Source of the DNA: Lutimaribacter_A marinistellae
Lineage (GTDB): Bacteria > Pseudomonadota > Alphaproteobacteria > Rhodobacterales > Rhodobacteraceae
Direction: 5' to 3'
Assembly: GCF_042648365.1 (NCBI RefSeq)
Contig: NZ_JBHRXI010000004.1
Coordinates: forward strand, 1-64,000
Length of the DNA: 64,000 bases
Shown here: positions 33,165-44,043 of the stretch, one piece after another
How positions within the stretch are numbered: the stretch's first letter is position 1
How the letters are laid out: every line of letters begins with the position of its first letter
The notes under the pieces: model-generated
The model's database searches: none
What the model was told of the DNA's origin: nothing
Seen by the model: only the letters and a program-made list of their open reading frames with translations
Made by a program: the position numbers and the translations under genes

Positions 33165-36119
33165 ATGACTGACCAATCACCAAACGACCAATTCCACGCC
33201 CTGAGCTTCATGCAGGGGCATAATGCGGAATACCTGGAACAGCTTTATGCCCAGTACGCCCGCGACCCGTCAGCGGTCGACGCGGCCTGGGTGGATTTCT
33301 TTCGTGCCATGGGCGATGCCGAAGGCGACGTGACCGCCGAGGCCGAAGGCCCCTCCTGGGCGCGGCGCGACTGGCCCCCGGTGCCCAATGACGATCTGAC
33401 CGGCGCGCTGACCGGCGAATGGTCCGAGGCCGACGCCAAGGCCGCCGGCAAGAAGATCGCCGAGAAGGCCGCCGAAAAGGGCGTGCCCGTCAGCGAGGAC
33501 TCGATCAAGCGCGCGGTGCTCGACTCGATCCGGGCGCTGATGCTGATCCGGGCGTATCGCATCCGGGGTCACCTCGTGGCCGATCTCGATCCTCTCGGCA
33601 TGCGCAGCCAGACGCCGCATCCCGAGCTGGATCCAAAGACCTACGGCTTCACAGATGCCGACATGGACCGGCCGATCTTCATCGACAACGTGCTGGGGCT
33701 TCAGATCGCCTCGATGCGGCAGATCGTCGAGATCGTGAAGCGGACCTATTGCGGCACCTTCGCGCTGCAATACATGCACATCTCGGACCCTGAGCAATCG
33801 GCCTGGCTGAAAGAGCGGATCGAGGGGTACGGCAAGGAAATCCAGTTCACCAAGGAAGGCCGCAAGGCGATCCTGAACAAGATGGTCGAGGCCGAGGGCT
33901 TCGAGAAATTCCTGCATGTGAAATACATGGGCACCAAGCGGTTCGGCCTTGACGGTGGCGAGGCGCTGATCCCGGCGATGGAGCAGATCATCAAGCGCGG
34001 CGGCGCGCTCGGGCTCAAGGAAATCGTGATCGGGATGCCCCACCGGGGCCGCCTGAACATCCTTGCCAACGTGATGAGCAAACCCTACCGCGCGATCTTC
34101 AACGAGTTCCAGGGCGGCAGCTTCAAACCCGAGGACGTGGATGGTTCGGGCGACGTAAAATATCACCTCGGCGCCTCCAGCGACCGCGAGTTCGACGGCA
34201 ACTCCGTCCACCTGTCGCTGACCGCCAACCCCTCGCACCTCGAGGCGGTGAACCCGGTCGTTCTGGGCAAGGTCCGCGCCAAGCAGGACCAGCTGAAAGA
34301 CAGCGAGCGCACGCAGGTGATGGGGATCCTGCTGCACGGCGACGCGGCCTTTGCCGGCCAGGGTGTCGTGGCCGAGGGGCTTGGCCTGTCGGGCCTGCGC
34401 GGACACCGGACCGGCGGGACGATGCATATCGTGGTGAACAACCAGATCGGCTTTACCACCGCGCCGCATTTCTCGCGCTCCTCGCCCTATCCGACGGATA
34501 TCGCGCTGATGGTCGAGGCGCCGATCTTTCACGTGAACGGCGACGACCCCGAGGCCGTGGTGCACGCGGCCAAGGTGGCGACCGAGTTCCGGCAGAAGTT
34601 CCACAAGGACGTGGTCATCGACATCTTCTGCTACCGCCGGTTCGGGCATAACGAGGGCGACGAGCCCATGTTCACCAACCCGATCATGTATAAGAAGATC
34701 AAGGGACACCGTACCACTCTGGCGCTTTATACCGATCGGCTGGTGCAGGACGGGCTGATCCCCGAGGGCGAGATCGAGGACATGAAGGCCGCATTCCAGG
34801 CCAAGCTGAACGAAGAGTTCGAGGCCGGCAAGGACTTCAAGCCGAACAAGGCCGACTGGCTGGATGGCCGCTGGTCGCATCTCGACCGCGAAAAGGGCGA
34901 ATATGTCCGTGGCGAAACGGCGATCACGCCCGAAACGCTGGCCGAGGTCGGCCGCGCGCTGACCACCGCCCCCGAGGGTTTTGCCCTGCACAAGACGGTT
35001 GGCCGCCTTCTGGAAGCCAAGCAGAAGATGTTCGACAGCGGCAAGGGCTTTGACTGGGCAACCGGCGAGGCCCTGGCCTTCGGCTCTCTTCTGACCGAGG
35101 GCTACCCGGTGCGGCTGGCGGGGCAGGATTCGACGCGCGGAACGTTCTCGCAGCGCCATTCGGGGCTGGTGAGCCAGGACAGCGAGGACCGGTATTTCCC
35201 GCTCAACAACGTCCGCGAGGGCCAGGCGCAGTACGAAGTCATCGACTCGATGCTGTCGGAATACGCGGTGCTGGGCTTCGAATACGGCTATTCGCTGGCA
35301 GAACCCAACGCGCTGACGCTCTGGGAAGCACAGTTCGGCGATTTCGCCAACGGCGCGCAGATCATGTTCGACCAGTTCATCAGCTCGGGCGAAAGCAAGT
35401 GGCTCCGCATGTCCGGCCTTGTCTGCCTTCTGCCGCATGGATACGAGGGCCAGGGCCCCGAGCACAGCTCGGCCCGTCTCGAACGGTTCCTGCAGATGTG
35501 CGGTCAGGACAACTGGATCGTTGCCAACTGCACCACGCCGGCGAACTACTTCCACATCCTGCGCCGCCAGCTGCACCGCAGCTTCCGCAAACCGCTGATC
35601 CTGATGACGCCGAAATCGCTTCTGCGGCACCGGTTGGCCGTCAGCGAGGCCGCGGACTTCACCACCGGGTCGAGCTTCCACAGGGTTCTGTGGGATGACG
35701 CGGAAAAGGGCAATTCCGACACGAATCTGGTCGCCGATGACAAGATCAAGCGGGTCGTCCTTTGCTCGGGCAAGGTCTATTTCGACCTGCTCGAGGAACG
35801 CGACGCGCGCGGCATCGACGATGTCTACCTGCTGCGCATCGAACAGTTCTATCCCTTCCCCGCACATGCCCTGATCAAGGAGCTGGAACGGTTCAAGGGG
35901 GCCGAGATGATCTGGTGCCAGGAAGAGCCCAAGAACCAGGGTGCATGGACCTTCATCGAACCCAATATCGAATGGGCGCTGACACGGATCGGCGCGAAAC
36001 ACCCCCGGCCGCGTTATGTCGGCCGTGCCACTTCGGCCTCGCCCGCGACGGGTCTGGCCAGCCAACACAAAGCCCAACAAGAGGCGCTCGTGAACGAAGC
36101 GCTGAGCATCGAAGGATAA
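33165..36119 (+). CDS. sucA: 2-oxoglutarate dehydrogenase E1 component
   Basis: Thiamine diphosphate-dependent E1 (984 residues), decarboxylating 2-oxoglutarate and passing succinyl groups to SucB. The N terminus QFHALSFMQGHNAEYLEQLYAQY is the usual E2-binding segment. Active-site motifs are MPHRGRLN near 283, GDAAFAGQGVVAEG, NNQIGFTT, IDIFCYRRFGHNEGDEP and, in the C-terminal half, GQDSTRGTFSQRH and LLPHGYEGQGPEHSSARLERF. The ATG at 33165 follows GGAG and gives the usual length; an upstream extension overlaps the methyltransferase gene. It leads the sucA-sucB-lpd part of the series. Confidence 0.98.
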   Translation: MTDQSPNDQFHALSFMQGHNAEYLEQLYAQYARDPSAVDAAWVDFFRAMGDAEGDVTAEAEGPSWARRDWPPVPNDDLTGALTGEWSEADAKAAGKKIAEKAAEKGVPVSEDSIKRAVLDSIRALMLIRAYRIRGHLVADLDPLGMRSQTPHPELDPKTYGFTDADMDRPIFIDNVLGLQIASMRQIVEIVKRTYCGTFALQYMHISDPEQSAWLKERIEGYGKEIQFTKEGRKAILNKMVEAEGFEKFLHVKYMGTKRFGLDGGEALIPAMEQIIKRGGALGLKEIVIGMPHRGRLNILANVMSKPYRAIFNEFQGGSFKPEDVDGSGDVKYHLGASSDREFDGNSVHLSLTANPSHLEAVNPVVLGKVRAKQDQLKDSERTQVMGILLHGDAAFAGQGVVAEGLGLSGLRGHRTGGTMHIVVNNQIGFTTAPHFSRSSPYPTDIALMVEAPIFHVNGDDPEAVVHAAKVATEFRQKFHKDVVIDIFCYRRFGHNEGDEPMFTNPIMYKKIKGHRTTLALYTDRLVQDGLIPEGEIEDMKAAFQAKLNEEFEAGKDFKPNKADWLDGRWSHLDREKGEYVRGETAITPETLAEVGRALTTAPEGFALHKTVGRLLEAKQKMFDSGKGFDWATGEALAFGSLLTEGYPVRLAGQDSTRGTFSQRHSGLVSQDSEDRYFPLNNVREGQAQYEVIDSMLSEYAVLGFEYGYSLAEPNALTLWEAQFGDFANGAQIMFDQFISSGESKWLRMSGLVCLLPHGYEGQGPEHSSARLERFLQMCGQDNWIVANCTTPANYFHILRRQLHRSFRKPLILMTPKSLLRHRLAVSEAADFTTGSSFHRVLWDDAEKGNSDTNLVADDKIKRVVLCSGKVYFDLLEERDARGIDDVYLLRIEQFYPFPAHALIKELERFKGAEMIWCQEEPKNQGAWTFIEPNIEWALTRIGAKHPRPRYVGRATSASPATGLASQHKAQQEALVNEALSIEG

Positions 36120-36125
36120 CAGACG

Positions 36126-37661
<1,536 letters not shown>

Positions 37662-37664
37662 GCC

Positions 37665-37934
37665 ATGGCAACTCATGTGCTCTGGCAGGCCGATGTGGCC
37701 GATTTCGACGCCTGGCATTCGGTGTTCCTCGCGGATGCACCGAACCGCCACGCGGCGGGTATCCAAGACCTTCACGTGTGGCGCGATCCGGATAAGAAAA
37801 ACCACGCTGTTGCCCTGTTCGCAATCGCGGACCTCGACAAGGCGCGCGCCTTCTTCGACTCCGAAGAGCTGGCCATGCACATGGAACGTGGCGGCGTGGC
37901 CCATGTCACGGTCAAGCTGTTGGAACCTGCCTGA
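37665..37934 (+). CDS. Small hypothetical protein between sucB and lpd
   Basis: 89-residue soluble protein starting 3 bases after the sucB stop. It reads MATHVLWQADVADFDAWHSVFLAD, then DLHVWRDPDKKNHAVALFAIADLDKARAFFDSEELA. The pattern resembles small dimeric alpha/beta-barrel (ABM-like) domains, but I cannot name the family. Spacing implies coexpression with the 2-oxoglutarate dehydrogenase complex. Confidence 0.7.
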   Translation: MATHVLWQADVADFDAWHSVFLADAPNRHAAGIQDLHVWRDPDKKNHAVALFAIADLDKARAFFDSEELAMHMERGGVAHVTVKLLEPA

Positions 37935-38136
37935 GCCTTCTCAAGCATGACACCCCGCCCATGATCATCGCGGCGGGCCTCGCGCAGGCCCGTCCGCCCC
38001 GCCCCGGAGAGACCCGATTGACACGTTGCGACCTCATGGCTGACACTCGGAACGACAGGCCAGGCGGCCCCGCCGGAACGAGAGGTGCAGACACCCTGCC
38101 CCGCGTCGCACGGGTTGACCGCGAACCGGAGGCCGA
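37935..38136 (+). other. Spacer between the small gene and the MAPEG gene
   Basis: 202 bases without a credible gene. No clear promoter or terminator could be assigned. Confidence 0.35.
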
Positions 38137-38526
38137 ATGACCCCCGAACTCACCGCCCTTACCCTCGCCGCCCTGCTCCAGATCGCCCAGCTGGCGCTCT
38201 ATTCCGTCACGGCCCAGGCACAGGTCGGCACCAAGACGGCGCTGAAGCCCCGCGACGAGGAGGTCGAGCTGACCGGCATCGCCGGCCGGCTCAAACGCGC
38301 GATGGACAATCATTTCGAAGGGCTCACCCTCTTCACGATTGCCGTGCTCGTGATCACCCTTTCCGGCCAATCAACCAGTTTCACCGCCGCCTGCGCGTGG
38401 ATCTACCTCGCCGCGCGTCTGCTCTACGTCCCCGCCTATGCCTTTGGCTGGGTGCCCTGGCGCTCGCTCATCTGGTCGGCGGGATTTTTCGCCACCTTCG
38501 CAATGCTGGGGGCGGCCCTTATATGA
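38137..38526 (+). CDS. MAPEG family membrane protein
   Basis: 129-residue protein of the MAPEG family with four membrane segments. The conserved loop RLKRAMDNHFEGLTLFTIAVL and the ending YVPAYAFGWVPWRSLIW are typical. Bacterial members are poorly understood; eukaryotic relatives are glutathione-dependent or eicosanoid enzymes. GGAGG precedes the ATG. It lies 200 bases after the small gene and before lpd on the same strand. A GTGATCAC at 38350 lies inside it but is probably chance. Confidence 0.85.
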   Translation: MTPELTALTLAALLQIAQLALYSVTAQAQVGTKTALKPRDEEVELTGIAGRLKRAMDNHFEGLTLFTIAVLVITLSGQSTSFTAACAWIYLAARLLYVPAYAFGWVPWRSLIWSAGFFATFAMLGAALI

Positions 38527-38538
38527 ACCTTCCTCTTG

Positions 38539-38593
38539 CCCCAAATATCCCGGGGGGAGCCGCGCGGCAGCGCGGCGGGGGGCAGCGCCCCCC
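38539..38593 (+). repeat. GC-rich double-hairpin intergenic repeat (Rhodobacterales type)
   Basis: Starts CCCCAAATATCCCGGGGGG and contains two adjacent hairpins: GCCGCGC/GCGCGGC (38559-38576) and GGGGGGC/GCCCCCC (38577-38593). The same kind of element, with a conserved AAATATCCCGGG head, is in my experience repeated between genes across many Rhodobacteraceae genomes. Only one copy is in this window, so repetition cannot be shown here. It lies between MAPEG and lpd and may act as a terminator or mRNA-stability element. Confidence 0.55.
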
Positions 38594-38622
38594 ATCCCCG
38601 CCAACCACAAAGGACTTCATCC

Positions 38623-40011
38623 ATGGCAGAATATGACGTCATCGTAATCGGCAGCGGCCCCGGCGGCTATGTCTGCGCCATCCGCTGCGCCCAGCTGGGC
38701 CTCAAGACCGCTTGCGTCGAAGGGCGCGAAACGCTCGGCGGCACCTGCCTGAACGTCGGCTGCATCCCGTCCAAGGCCCTGCTGCACGCCTCCCACCAGT
38801 TGCACGAGGCCGAACACAACTTCGCAAAAATGGGGCTCAAGGGAAAATCGCCCTCAGTCGACTGGAAACAGATGCTGACCTACAAGCAGGAAACCATCGA
38901 CTCCAACACCAAGGGCATCGAGTTCCTGTTCAAGAAGAACAAGATCGACTGGATCAAGGGCTGGGCCACCATCCCCGAGGCAGGCAAGGTCAAGGTCGGC
39001 GACGAGACGCATCAGGCGAAGAACATCATCATCGCCAGCGGCTCCGAGGCGTCTTCCCTGCCGGGTGTCGAGATCGACGAAAAGGTCGTCGTTACCTCCA
39101 CCGGAGCGCTCGAACTGCCGAAGATCCCAAAGAAGATGGTCGTGATCGGCGCCGGCGTCATCGGGCTGGAACTGGGATCGGTCTATTCCCGGCTGGGCGC
39201 CGAGGTGACTGTGATCGAATTTCTCGACGCGATCACGCCTGGCATGGATGCCGAGGTGCAAAAGACCTTCCAGCGCATCCTCAAGAAACAGGGGATCGAC
39301 TTTGTCATGGGCGCCGCCGTCCAAAAGACCGAGGCCAGCAAGACCAAGGCAAAGGTCACCTACAAGCTGCGCAAGGATGACAGCGAGCACGAGATCGAGG
39401 CCGACGCGGTCCTCGTGGCGACCGGCCGCAAACCCTATACCGACGGTCTCGGCCTCGACGCTCTCGGCATCGAGATGACGCAACGCGGACAGATCAAGGT
39501 GGGCCGCGACTGGCAGACCAACGTCAAGGGCATCTACGCCATTGGCGACGTGATCGAGGGCCCGATGCTCGCCCACAAGGCCGAGGACGAGGGCATGGCC
39601 GCCGCCGAACAGGTCGCGGGCAAGCATGGCCATGTCAATTACGGCGTGATCCCCGGCGTGATCTACACCCACCCCGAAGTCGCCAATGTCGGCGCCACCG
39701 AGGAAATGCTCAAGGACGAAGGCCGCGCCTACAAGGTCGGCAAGTTCATGTTCATGGGCAACGGTCGCGCCAAGGCGAATTTCGCCGCCGACGGGTTCGT
39801 CAAGATCCTTGCCGACAAGGAAACCGACCGCATCCTTGGCTGCCACATCATCGGGCCGGGCGCAGGCGACCTGATCCACGAGGTCTGCGTGGCAATGGAA
39901 TTCGGAGCCTCGGCCGAGGATCTGGCCCTGACCTGCCACGCACACCCGACCTATTCCGAGGCGGTGCGCGAGGCGGCGCTGGCCTGCGGCGACGGTCCGA
40001 TCCATTCCTGA
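38623..40011 (+). CDS. lpd: Dihydrolipoyl dehydrogenase (E3)
   Basis: FAD/NAD-dependent disulfide reductase (462 residues) that reoxidises the lipoyl arms of SucB. The FAD fold is VIVIGSGPGGYVCAIRCAQLG. The redox-active cysteines lie in GGTCLNVGCIPSK. The NAD fold is VVIGAGVIGLELGSVYSRLG, and the C-terminal His-Glu pair is in CHAHPTYSE. AAAGGA precedes the ATG at 38623; the frame is open upstream through the repeat but without a credible start. Last gene of the suc series, followed by a hairpin. Confidence 0.98.
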   Translation: MAEYDVIVIGSGPGGYVCAIRCAQLGLKTACVEGRETLGGTCLNVGCIPSKALLHASHQLHEAEHNFAKMGLKGKSPSVDWKQMLTYKQETIDSNTKGIEFLFKKNKIDWIKGWATIPEAGKVKVGDETHQAKNIIIASGSEASSLPGVEIDEKVVVTSTGALELPKIPKKMVVIGAGVIGLELGSVYSRLGAEVTVIEFLDAITPGMDAEVQKTFQRILKKQGIDFVMGAAVQKTEASKTKAKVTYKLRKDDSEHEIEADAVLVATGRKPYTDGLGLDALGIEMTQRGQIKVGRDWQTNVKGIYAIGDVIEGPMLAHKAEDEGMAAAEQVAGKHGHVNYGVIPGVIYTHPEVANVGATEEMLKDEGRAYKVGKFMFMGNGRAKANFAADGFVKILADKETDRILGCHIIGPGAGDLIHEVCVAMEFGASAEDLALTCHAHPTYSEAVREAALACGDGPIHS

Positions 40012-40021
40012 TGAACAACTT

Positions 40022-40045
40022 GCCTGCCCCCTACACGGGGCAGGC
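40022..40045 (+). terminator. Stem-loop after lpd
   Basis: GCCTGCCCC / GGGGCAGGC is a perfect 9-bp stem with a 6-base loop, 11 bases after the lpd stop. No T run follows on the plus strand, so it may be a Rho-assisted or weak terminator, or a 3'-end stabiliser. Confidence 0.55.
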
Positions 40046-40133
40046 GCACCACCCGGACCGGGTCAGAAAATCTGTCGGGTCACTGTCCGGCCAGGGAAAG
40101 CGCGTAGCGCCGCAGTCGGATGCAGATCGCCTC

Positions 40134-40739
40134 TCACCACATCGTTCGCGCCGCGCGATCAGGCCAGGCCCGGTCATATTCCGCGCCACCCTCTGCGCCG
40201 TCGGTCATCTCGGCAAGGATATCGCCCGCGCTCGGCAGCTCCGCGCTTTCGTCGCCCGATTTCCAGGTCCGTGCCCGCAGCAACGCCCGCGCGCATTGGA
40301 AATAGATCTCACCGATCTCGATCACCGTGACGGTGGCGGGCTGACGTCCCTCCTTTTCGAACCGCGCGCGCAGCTCCGCATCTGCGGTGACGATGGCGCG
40401 TCCGTTCACGCGAACGCAATTGTCCGCCCCCGGCACGAGAAACAGCAGCGAGCATCGCGGATCGCGTACGATGTTGCGCAAGGCATCCAGCCGGTTGTTG
40501 CCCCGCCAATCCGGCAGCGCAAGCGTCCCGGGGTCAAGCTCGGCCACAACCGGCCCCTCGTCGCCGCGCGGCGTGGCATCGGTGCCCTCTGGCCCGACGG
40601 TGGACAGGATGCACAGGCGCGATGCCATGATCCAGCGGCGATAGGCCGGTGTCATCCGCCGCGCCACCTTGGACAGCGATGCACTCGCCGCCTGCCCGTA
40701 TTGCGCCTCGAGCGCTTCTATCGTGTCGATCCGGTCCAT
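40134..40739 (-). CDS. Pyridoxamine 5'-phosphate oxidase-like flavoprotein
   Basis: 201-residue protein of the PNPOx-like split-barrel family (MSMEG_1061-like subgroup), expected to bind FMN. Key parts are MASRLCILSTVGPEGTDATPRGDEGPVV, LPDWRGNNRLDALRNIVRDPRCSLLFLVPG and VNGRAIVTADAEL. Substrate unknown; not the vitamin B6 oxidase itself. The ATG at 40739 overlaps the plsC stop (TGATG), so it is the last gene of the ftsE-ftsX-plsC series. Confidence 0.82.
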   Translation of the reverse strand: MDRIDTIEALEAQYGQAASASLSKVARRMTPAYRRWIMASRLCILSTVGPEGTDATPRGDEGPVVAELDPGTLALPDWRGNNRLDALRNIVRDPRCSLLFLVPGADNCVRVNGRAIVTADAELRARFEKEGRQPATVTVIEIGEIYFQCARALLRARTWKSGDESAELPSAGDILAEMTDGAEGGAEYDRAWPDRAARTMW

Positions 40740-41464
40740 CACTGCCCCCTGCCCTCGGCCACCAGCGCGCTCGAACGGGTCTCGACCGCGTGTTCCAGGG
40801 TGATCAGGAACTCGTCGCGCGCGACGCCCGGCGGGATCGGGTCAAGAAACTCCACCACCGCCAGACCGGGGCGCCGCATCAATCCCTTGCGCGGCCAGAA
40901 CAACCCGACATTGGTTGCGGCAGGCACGCAAGGATAGCCAAGATTGCCATACAGCACCGCCGATCCAACCTTGTAATTGGCCTTCGCATCGGGCGCGACC
41001 CGCGTGCCTTGCGGATAGATGATAAGCTGCCCGGGTTCCGAGAATTCGGCCGCCACATCCTGAACCATCTTGGCGATCGCCGCGCCTTTCTTGCCGCGGT
41101 CGACCGGGACACAGCCCAGCCGCTTGGCGTATAGGCCGATGATCGGGGTCCAGAGCAATTCGCGCTTCATGATGAACTTGGGATGCGGCACCGCGTCAAA
41201 GATCATCAGGATATCCAGGAACGACTGGTGCTTGGCCGCGATCACCACCTCGTCCGTCGGCACGAGACCGCGGATCTCGGGACGGATGCCGAGCCCCCAG
41301 GGCATCACCCGCAGAACCGAGCGCGCATAGACCTTGCAGGCACGGCGCGCGCCCTCCTTGGCCATGATCGCCCAAGGCAGGAAGACGATGCCGAGGATCA
41401 GCATCCAGATGTAGATCAGTACCGTGAAAATCACCGAGCGCAGATACTGCAAGGCCGTCAACAT
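40739..41464 (-). CDS. plsC: 1-acyl-sn-glycerol-3-phosphate acyltransferase
   Basis: Membrane-associated acyltransferase (241 residues) that makes phosphatidic acid. A hydrophobic segment near residues 8-35 (VIFTVLIYIWMLILGIVFLPW) is followed by the catalytic HX4D motif in KHQSFLDILM, and by IYPQGTR (the glycerophosphate-binding EGTR-type block, here QGTR), with PVDR between. The ATG at 41464 overlaps the ftsX stop by one base (TGATG). Part of the ftsE-ftsX operon. Confidence 0.9.
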   Translation of the reverse strand: MLTALQYLRSVIFTVLIYIWMLILGIVFLPWAIMAKEGARRACKVYARSVLRVMPWGLGIRPEIRGLVPTDEVVIAAKHQSFLDILMIFDAVPHPKFIMKRELLWTPIIGLYAKRLGCVPVDRGKKGAAIAKMVQDVAAEFSEPGQLIIYPQGTRVAPDAKANYKVGSAVLYGNLGYPCVPAATNVGLFWPRKGLMRRPGLAVVEFLDPIPPGVARDEFLITLEHAVETRSSALVAEGRGQ

Positions 41465-42363
41465 CAGCTCAACTCCTTCAACACCCGGCGCGCGGCGGCC
41501 CAGGTCGCGGCAAAAGCCACCAGCGCGCCCAGCGGCGGGATCAGCAACGGCACAAGCCACCCAACGCCCTGAAAGCCCAGACCGGTCAGGAAACCGCCTG
41601 CCTCGGACGCGTCTGGCAACAGCATCACGCCGCCCATGCCCAGAACCATCCCGACAGCTGCGCCGATCAGGGCGCGCAGGGTGAACCGGCGCACGAATGC
41701 ACCCGCGATGTAACGGTCCATCGCACCCACCAGCCGCAACACCTCGATCACCTGCGCATTGGCGGCAAGCGCTGCATTCGCGGCCAGTGTGATCATCGCC
41801 GCCGTGGCCCCGCCGATCAGCAGGATCGAGACAAGCGCCAGCCTGCGCAACGAATTGGCCGCGTCAACCAGCGGCGCGCGCCAGCGCGTGTGATCGTCAA
41901 GCACCGCGCCGGGCACCTCGGCCTGTAACCGCAGCCGCAGACCGGCCGCGTCATAGCCCGGCTCGCCCTCGACGATCTCGATCAGCTGCGGCACTGGCAG
42001 CGTGTCTACCGGCAGATCCGGCCCGAACCACGGCGCAAGCAGCGCCGCCTGCTCCTCGGCGCTCAGCGCGCGGGCGCGGTCCACGCCCGGCGTCTGGCGC
42101 AGGATGTTCAGCGCCGCCTCGGTCTGCGCCGCGCGCTGGTCCAGCGGCGCGTTGATCCGCAGGGTTGCCGCGCGGGCCAGTTCTTCGGCCCACCGGTCCG
42201 CCAGCCGGCCCGAAGCCAGCGACAGCGCCAGCGCAAAGACCGCCAGAAAGGCCATCGCGCCCGATACGAACAGCGTCAGTTGCGCCGTGAAACCCGAGGG
42301 CGGCACCACGCGGTCGGCCTGCTTGTCGCCCATGATCAGGCTGCGAATGGTTCCCTTGCTCAC
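41464..42363 (-). CDS. ftsX: Cell division protein FtsX
   Basis: Permease-like partner of FtsE (299 residues), with four membrane segments: the first near residues 27-49 (TLFVSGAMAFLAVFALALSL) and the other three in the C-terminal 130 residues. The large extracytoplasmic loop (about 50-170) is typical; it would activate periplasmic cell-wall hydrolases. The start overlaps the ftsE stop by 4 bases. No cysteine or enzymatic motifs. Confidence 0.88.
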   Translation of the reverse strand: MSKGTIRSLIMGDKQADRVVPPSGFTAQLTLFVSGAMAFLAVFALALSLASGRLADRWAEELARAATLRINAPLDQRAAQTEAALNILRQTPGVDRARALSAEEQAALLAPWFGPDLPVDTLPVPQLIEIVEGEPGYDAAGLRLRLQAEVPGAVLDDHTRWRAPLVDAANSLRRLALVSILLIGGATAAMITLAANAALAANAQVIEVLRLVGAMDRYIAGAFVRRFTLRALIGAAVGMVLGMGGVMLLPDASEAGGFLTGLGFQGVGWLVPLLIPPLGALVAFAATWAAARRVLKELS

Positions 42364-43037
42364 AGGTCTGCCCCCGCAAGCTGAAGGCGCCGTTCGGAAA
42401 TGCGCAGAACACGGGCCTGCACCTGCGCCTTGGCCGCGCGGATCAGGCTCAGATCATGGGTGGCGATCAACACGGTCTTGCCCATCCGGTTCAACTCGAC
42501 CAGCAATTGCAACAGGCGCTGCGACATCTCCCAGTCGACATTGCCGGTGGGTTCGTCGGCCAGCACAACGTCGGGCGACATGATCACCGCCCGTGCCAGC
42601 GCCGCGCGCTGACGCTCACCGCCCGACAGTTCCGGCGGCAATGCATCGGCCCGCGCGCCAAGGCCCACCCAACTCATCAGCTCGCCGAGGTTCTCGGCCT
42701 CGCCCTTGGGGTCGCGGCCCGACACCATCAGCGGCAGCGCCACGTTCTCCGAGACGGGCAAGTGGTCAAGGAAACGGCAATCCTGGTGCACAACGCCGAT
42801 CCGCCGCCGCATCAGCGCCGTCTGGTCGCGGTCGAGCGTTCGCATGTCCTGCTCAAAGGCCAGAACCCGCCCCGCCGTGGGCAGCAGCGCACCATAGCAC
42901 AGTTTCAGCAGCGTGGTTTTTCCCGCACCCGAGGGGCCCGTGAGAAAATGGAAGGAACCGGGCGCAAGCAGCACCGAGACATCGCTCAGAAGCTCGCCAC
43001 CGCCATAGCTGTAGCCCACCTTGTCCAACTCGATCAC
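42360..43037 (-). CDS. ftsE: Cell division ATP-binding protein FtsE
   Basis: ABC ATPase (225 residues). Walker A is GPSGAGKTTLL, the Q-loop follows in VHQDCRFLDHLPV, the signature is LSGGERQRAALARA, and Walker B is VVLADEPTGNVD. VIELDKVGYSYGGG at the N terminus is the FtsE opening. I chose the GTG at 43037 because it gives the family length and follows an AAGGGG site; the open frame extends upstream to 43112 without a good start. First gene of ftsE-ftsX-plsC-PPOX. Confidence 0.92.
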   Translation of the reverse strand: MIELDKVGYSYGGGELLSDVSVLLAPGSFHFLTGPSGAGKTTLLKLCYGALLPTAGRVLAFEQDMRTLDRDQTALMRRRIGVVHQDCRFLDHLPVSENVALPLMVSGRDPKGEAENLGELMSWVGLGARADALPPELSGGERQRAALARAVIMSPDVVLADEPTGNVDWEMSQRLLQLLVELNRMGKTVLIATHDLSLIRAAKAQVQARVLRISERRLQLAGADL

Positions 43038-43236
43038 GGGCCTGCCCCTTTGCGCCTTCTGGCGCACTTCTTGCCCGATGCCTGCGGCGGTTTCAATGCC
43101 CGCGCGTCGCAACAGGGCGACGCAGCCGCGCCACAGCCCGGTGCACGATCCAAAACCCCTCTTTCCGCAAGCGCGTTAACGGATTAAGCTGCAAGGAAAA
43201 ACAGGCAGGTGCGCGCCGACGGGGCCGGGAGACAGT

Positions 43237-44037
43237 ATGCGTCTGACATGTCCGAATTGCGGAGCCCAGTACGAGGTTCCAGCCGAGGTGATCCCCCCCG
43301 AGGGGCGCGACGTGCAATGTTCCAATTGCGGCGACACGTGGTTTCAACCCCATCCCGAAATGGCAGAACCGGCACCGGCCGAGGATGACACCGCGCGGCA
43401 AGCGCCCCCGGAGCAGCCCGAACCGGCCGAGTTCGAACCCGAGCCCGAAGAGGACGATCTCCCCGAAACAGAGGTCGAGGCGCCGATCCCGCCCGAGAGT
43501 GCCGCGCCACAGCGCAAGGTGGATCCGGCCATCTCGGACATCCTGCGCGAAGAGGCCGAGCGCGAGGCAAACCTGCGCCGCAGCGAGGCCGAAACACTGG
43601 AGAGCCAACCCGACCTTGGCCTTGACAGCGGCAATGACGAACCCGCACGCCGCGCCCGCGAGGCACAGTCGCGCATGGCAGCGATGCGCGGTGAAGAGCC
43701 TCCCGCCAGTACATCCGGGGGCGAACCCGGTTCTCGCCGCGAGCTTTTGCCCGATATCGAAGAGATCAATTCCACCCTGCGCAACAGCGGCGAGGCACGG
43801 GCGCGCGATGTGCAGCCGGCCCGCCCGGAAAAAGCACCCCGCTCGCGTGGCGGCTTCCTGCGCGGCTTCGCTCTGGTCCTGATCCTTGCGGCGCTCTTGT
43901 ACCTGCTTTACGCCAACGCACCCCAGATCGCACAAAGCGTCCCGCAGGCCGATCCGATGCTCAGCGCCTATGTCGCATTGGTCGATCAGGGAAGGTTGTG
44001 GATCGACAGTACCCTGGGGCCGCTTCTGGGTCAGTAG
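43237..44037 (+). CDS. Zinc-ribbon (MJ0042-type) membrane protein
   Basis: 266 residues. The N-terminal zinc ribbon MRLTCPNCGAQYEVP...VQCSNCGDTWF (two CXXC pairs) is the MJ0042/zinc_ribbon_5 motif common in alpha- and deltaproteobacteria. A long acidic, Pro/Glu-rich disordered region follows (about 45-200), then one membrane segment near 207-226 (FLRGFALVLILAALLYLLYA) and a short tail. GGGAGA precedes the ATG. It diverges from ftsE. Function unknown. Confidence 0.85.
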   Translation: MRLTCPNCGAQYEVPAEVIPPEGRDVQCSNCGDTWFQPHPEMAEPAPAEDDTARQAPPEQPEPAEFEPEPEEDDLPETEVEAPIPPESAAPQRKVDPAISDILREEAEREANLRRSEAETLESQPDLGLDSGNDEPARRAREAQSRMAAMRGEEPPASTSGGEPGSRRELLPDIEEINSTLRNSGEARARDVQPARPEKAPRSRGGFLRGFALVLILAALLYLLYANAPQIAQSVPQADPMLSAYVALVDQGRLWIDSTLGPLLGQ

Positions 44038-44043
44038 ACCCGG

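Noticed and set aside
38350..38357. GTGATCAC inside the MAPEG gene
   Set aside because: It is single, lies within coding sequence and has no partner at 21 bp, so it was not counted as an operator.
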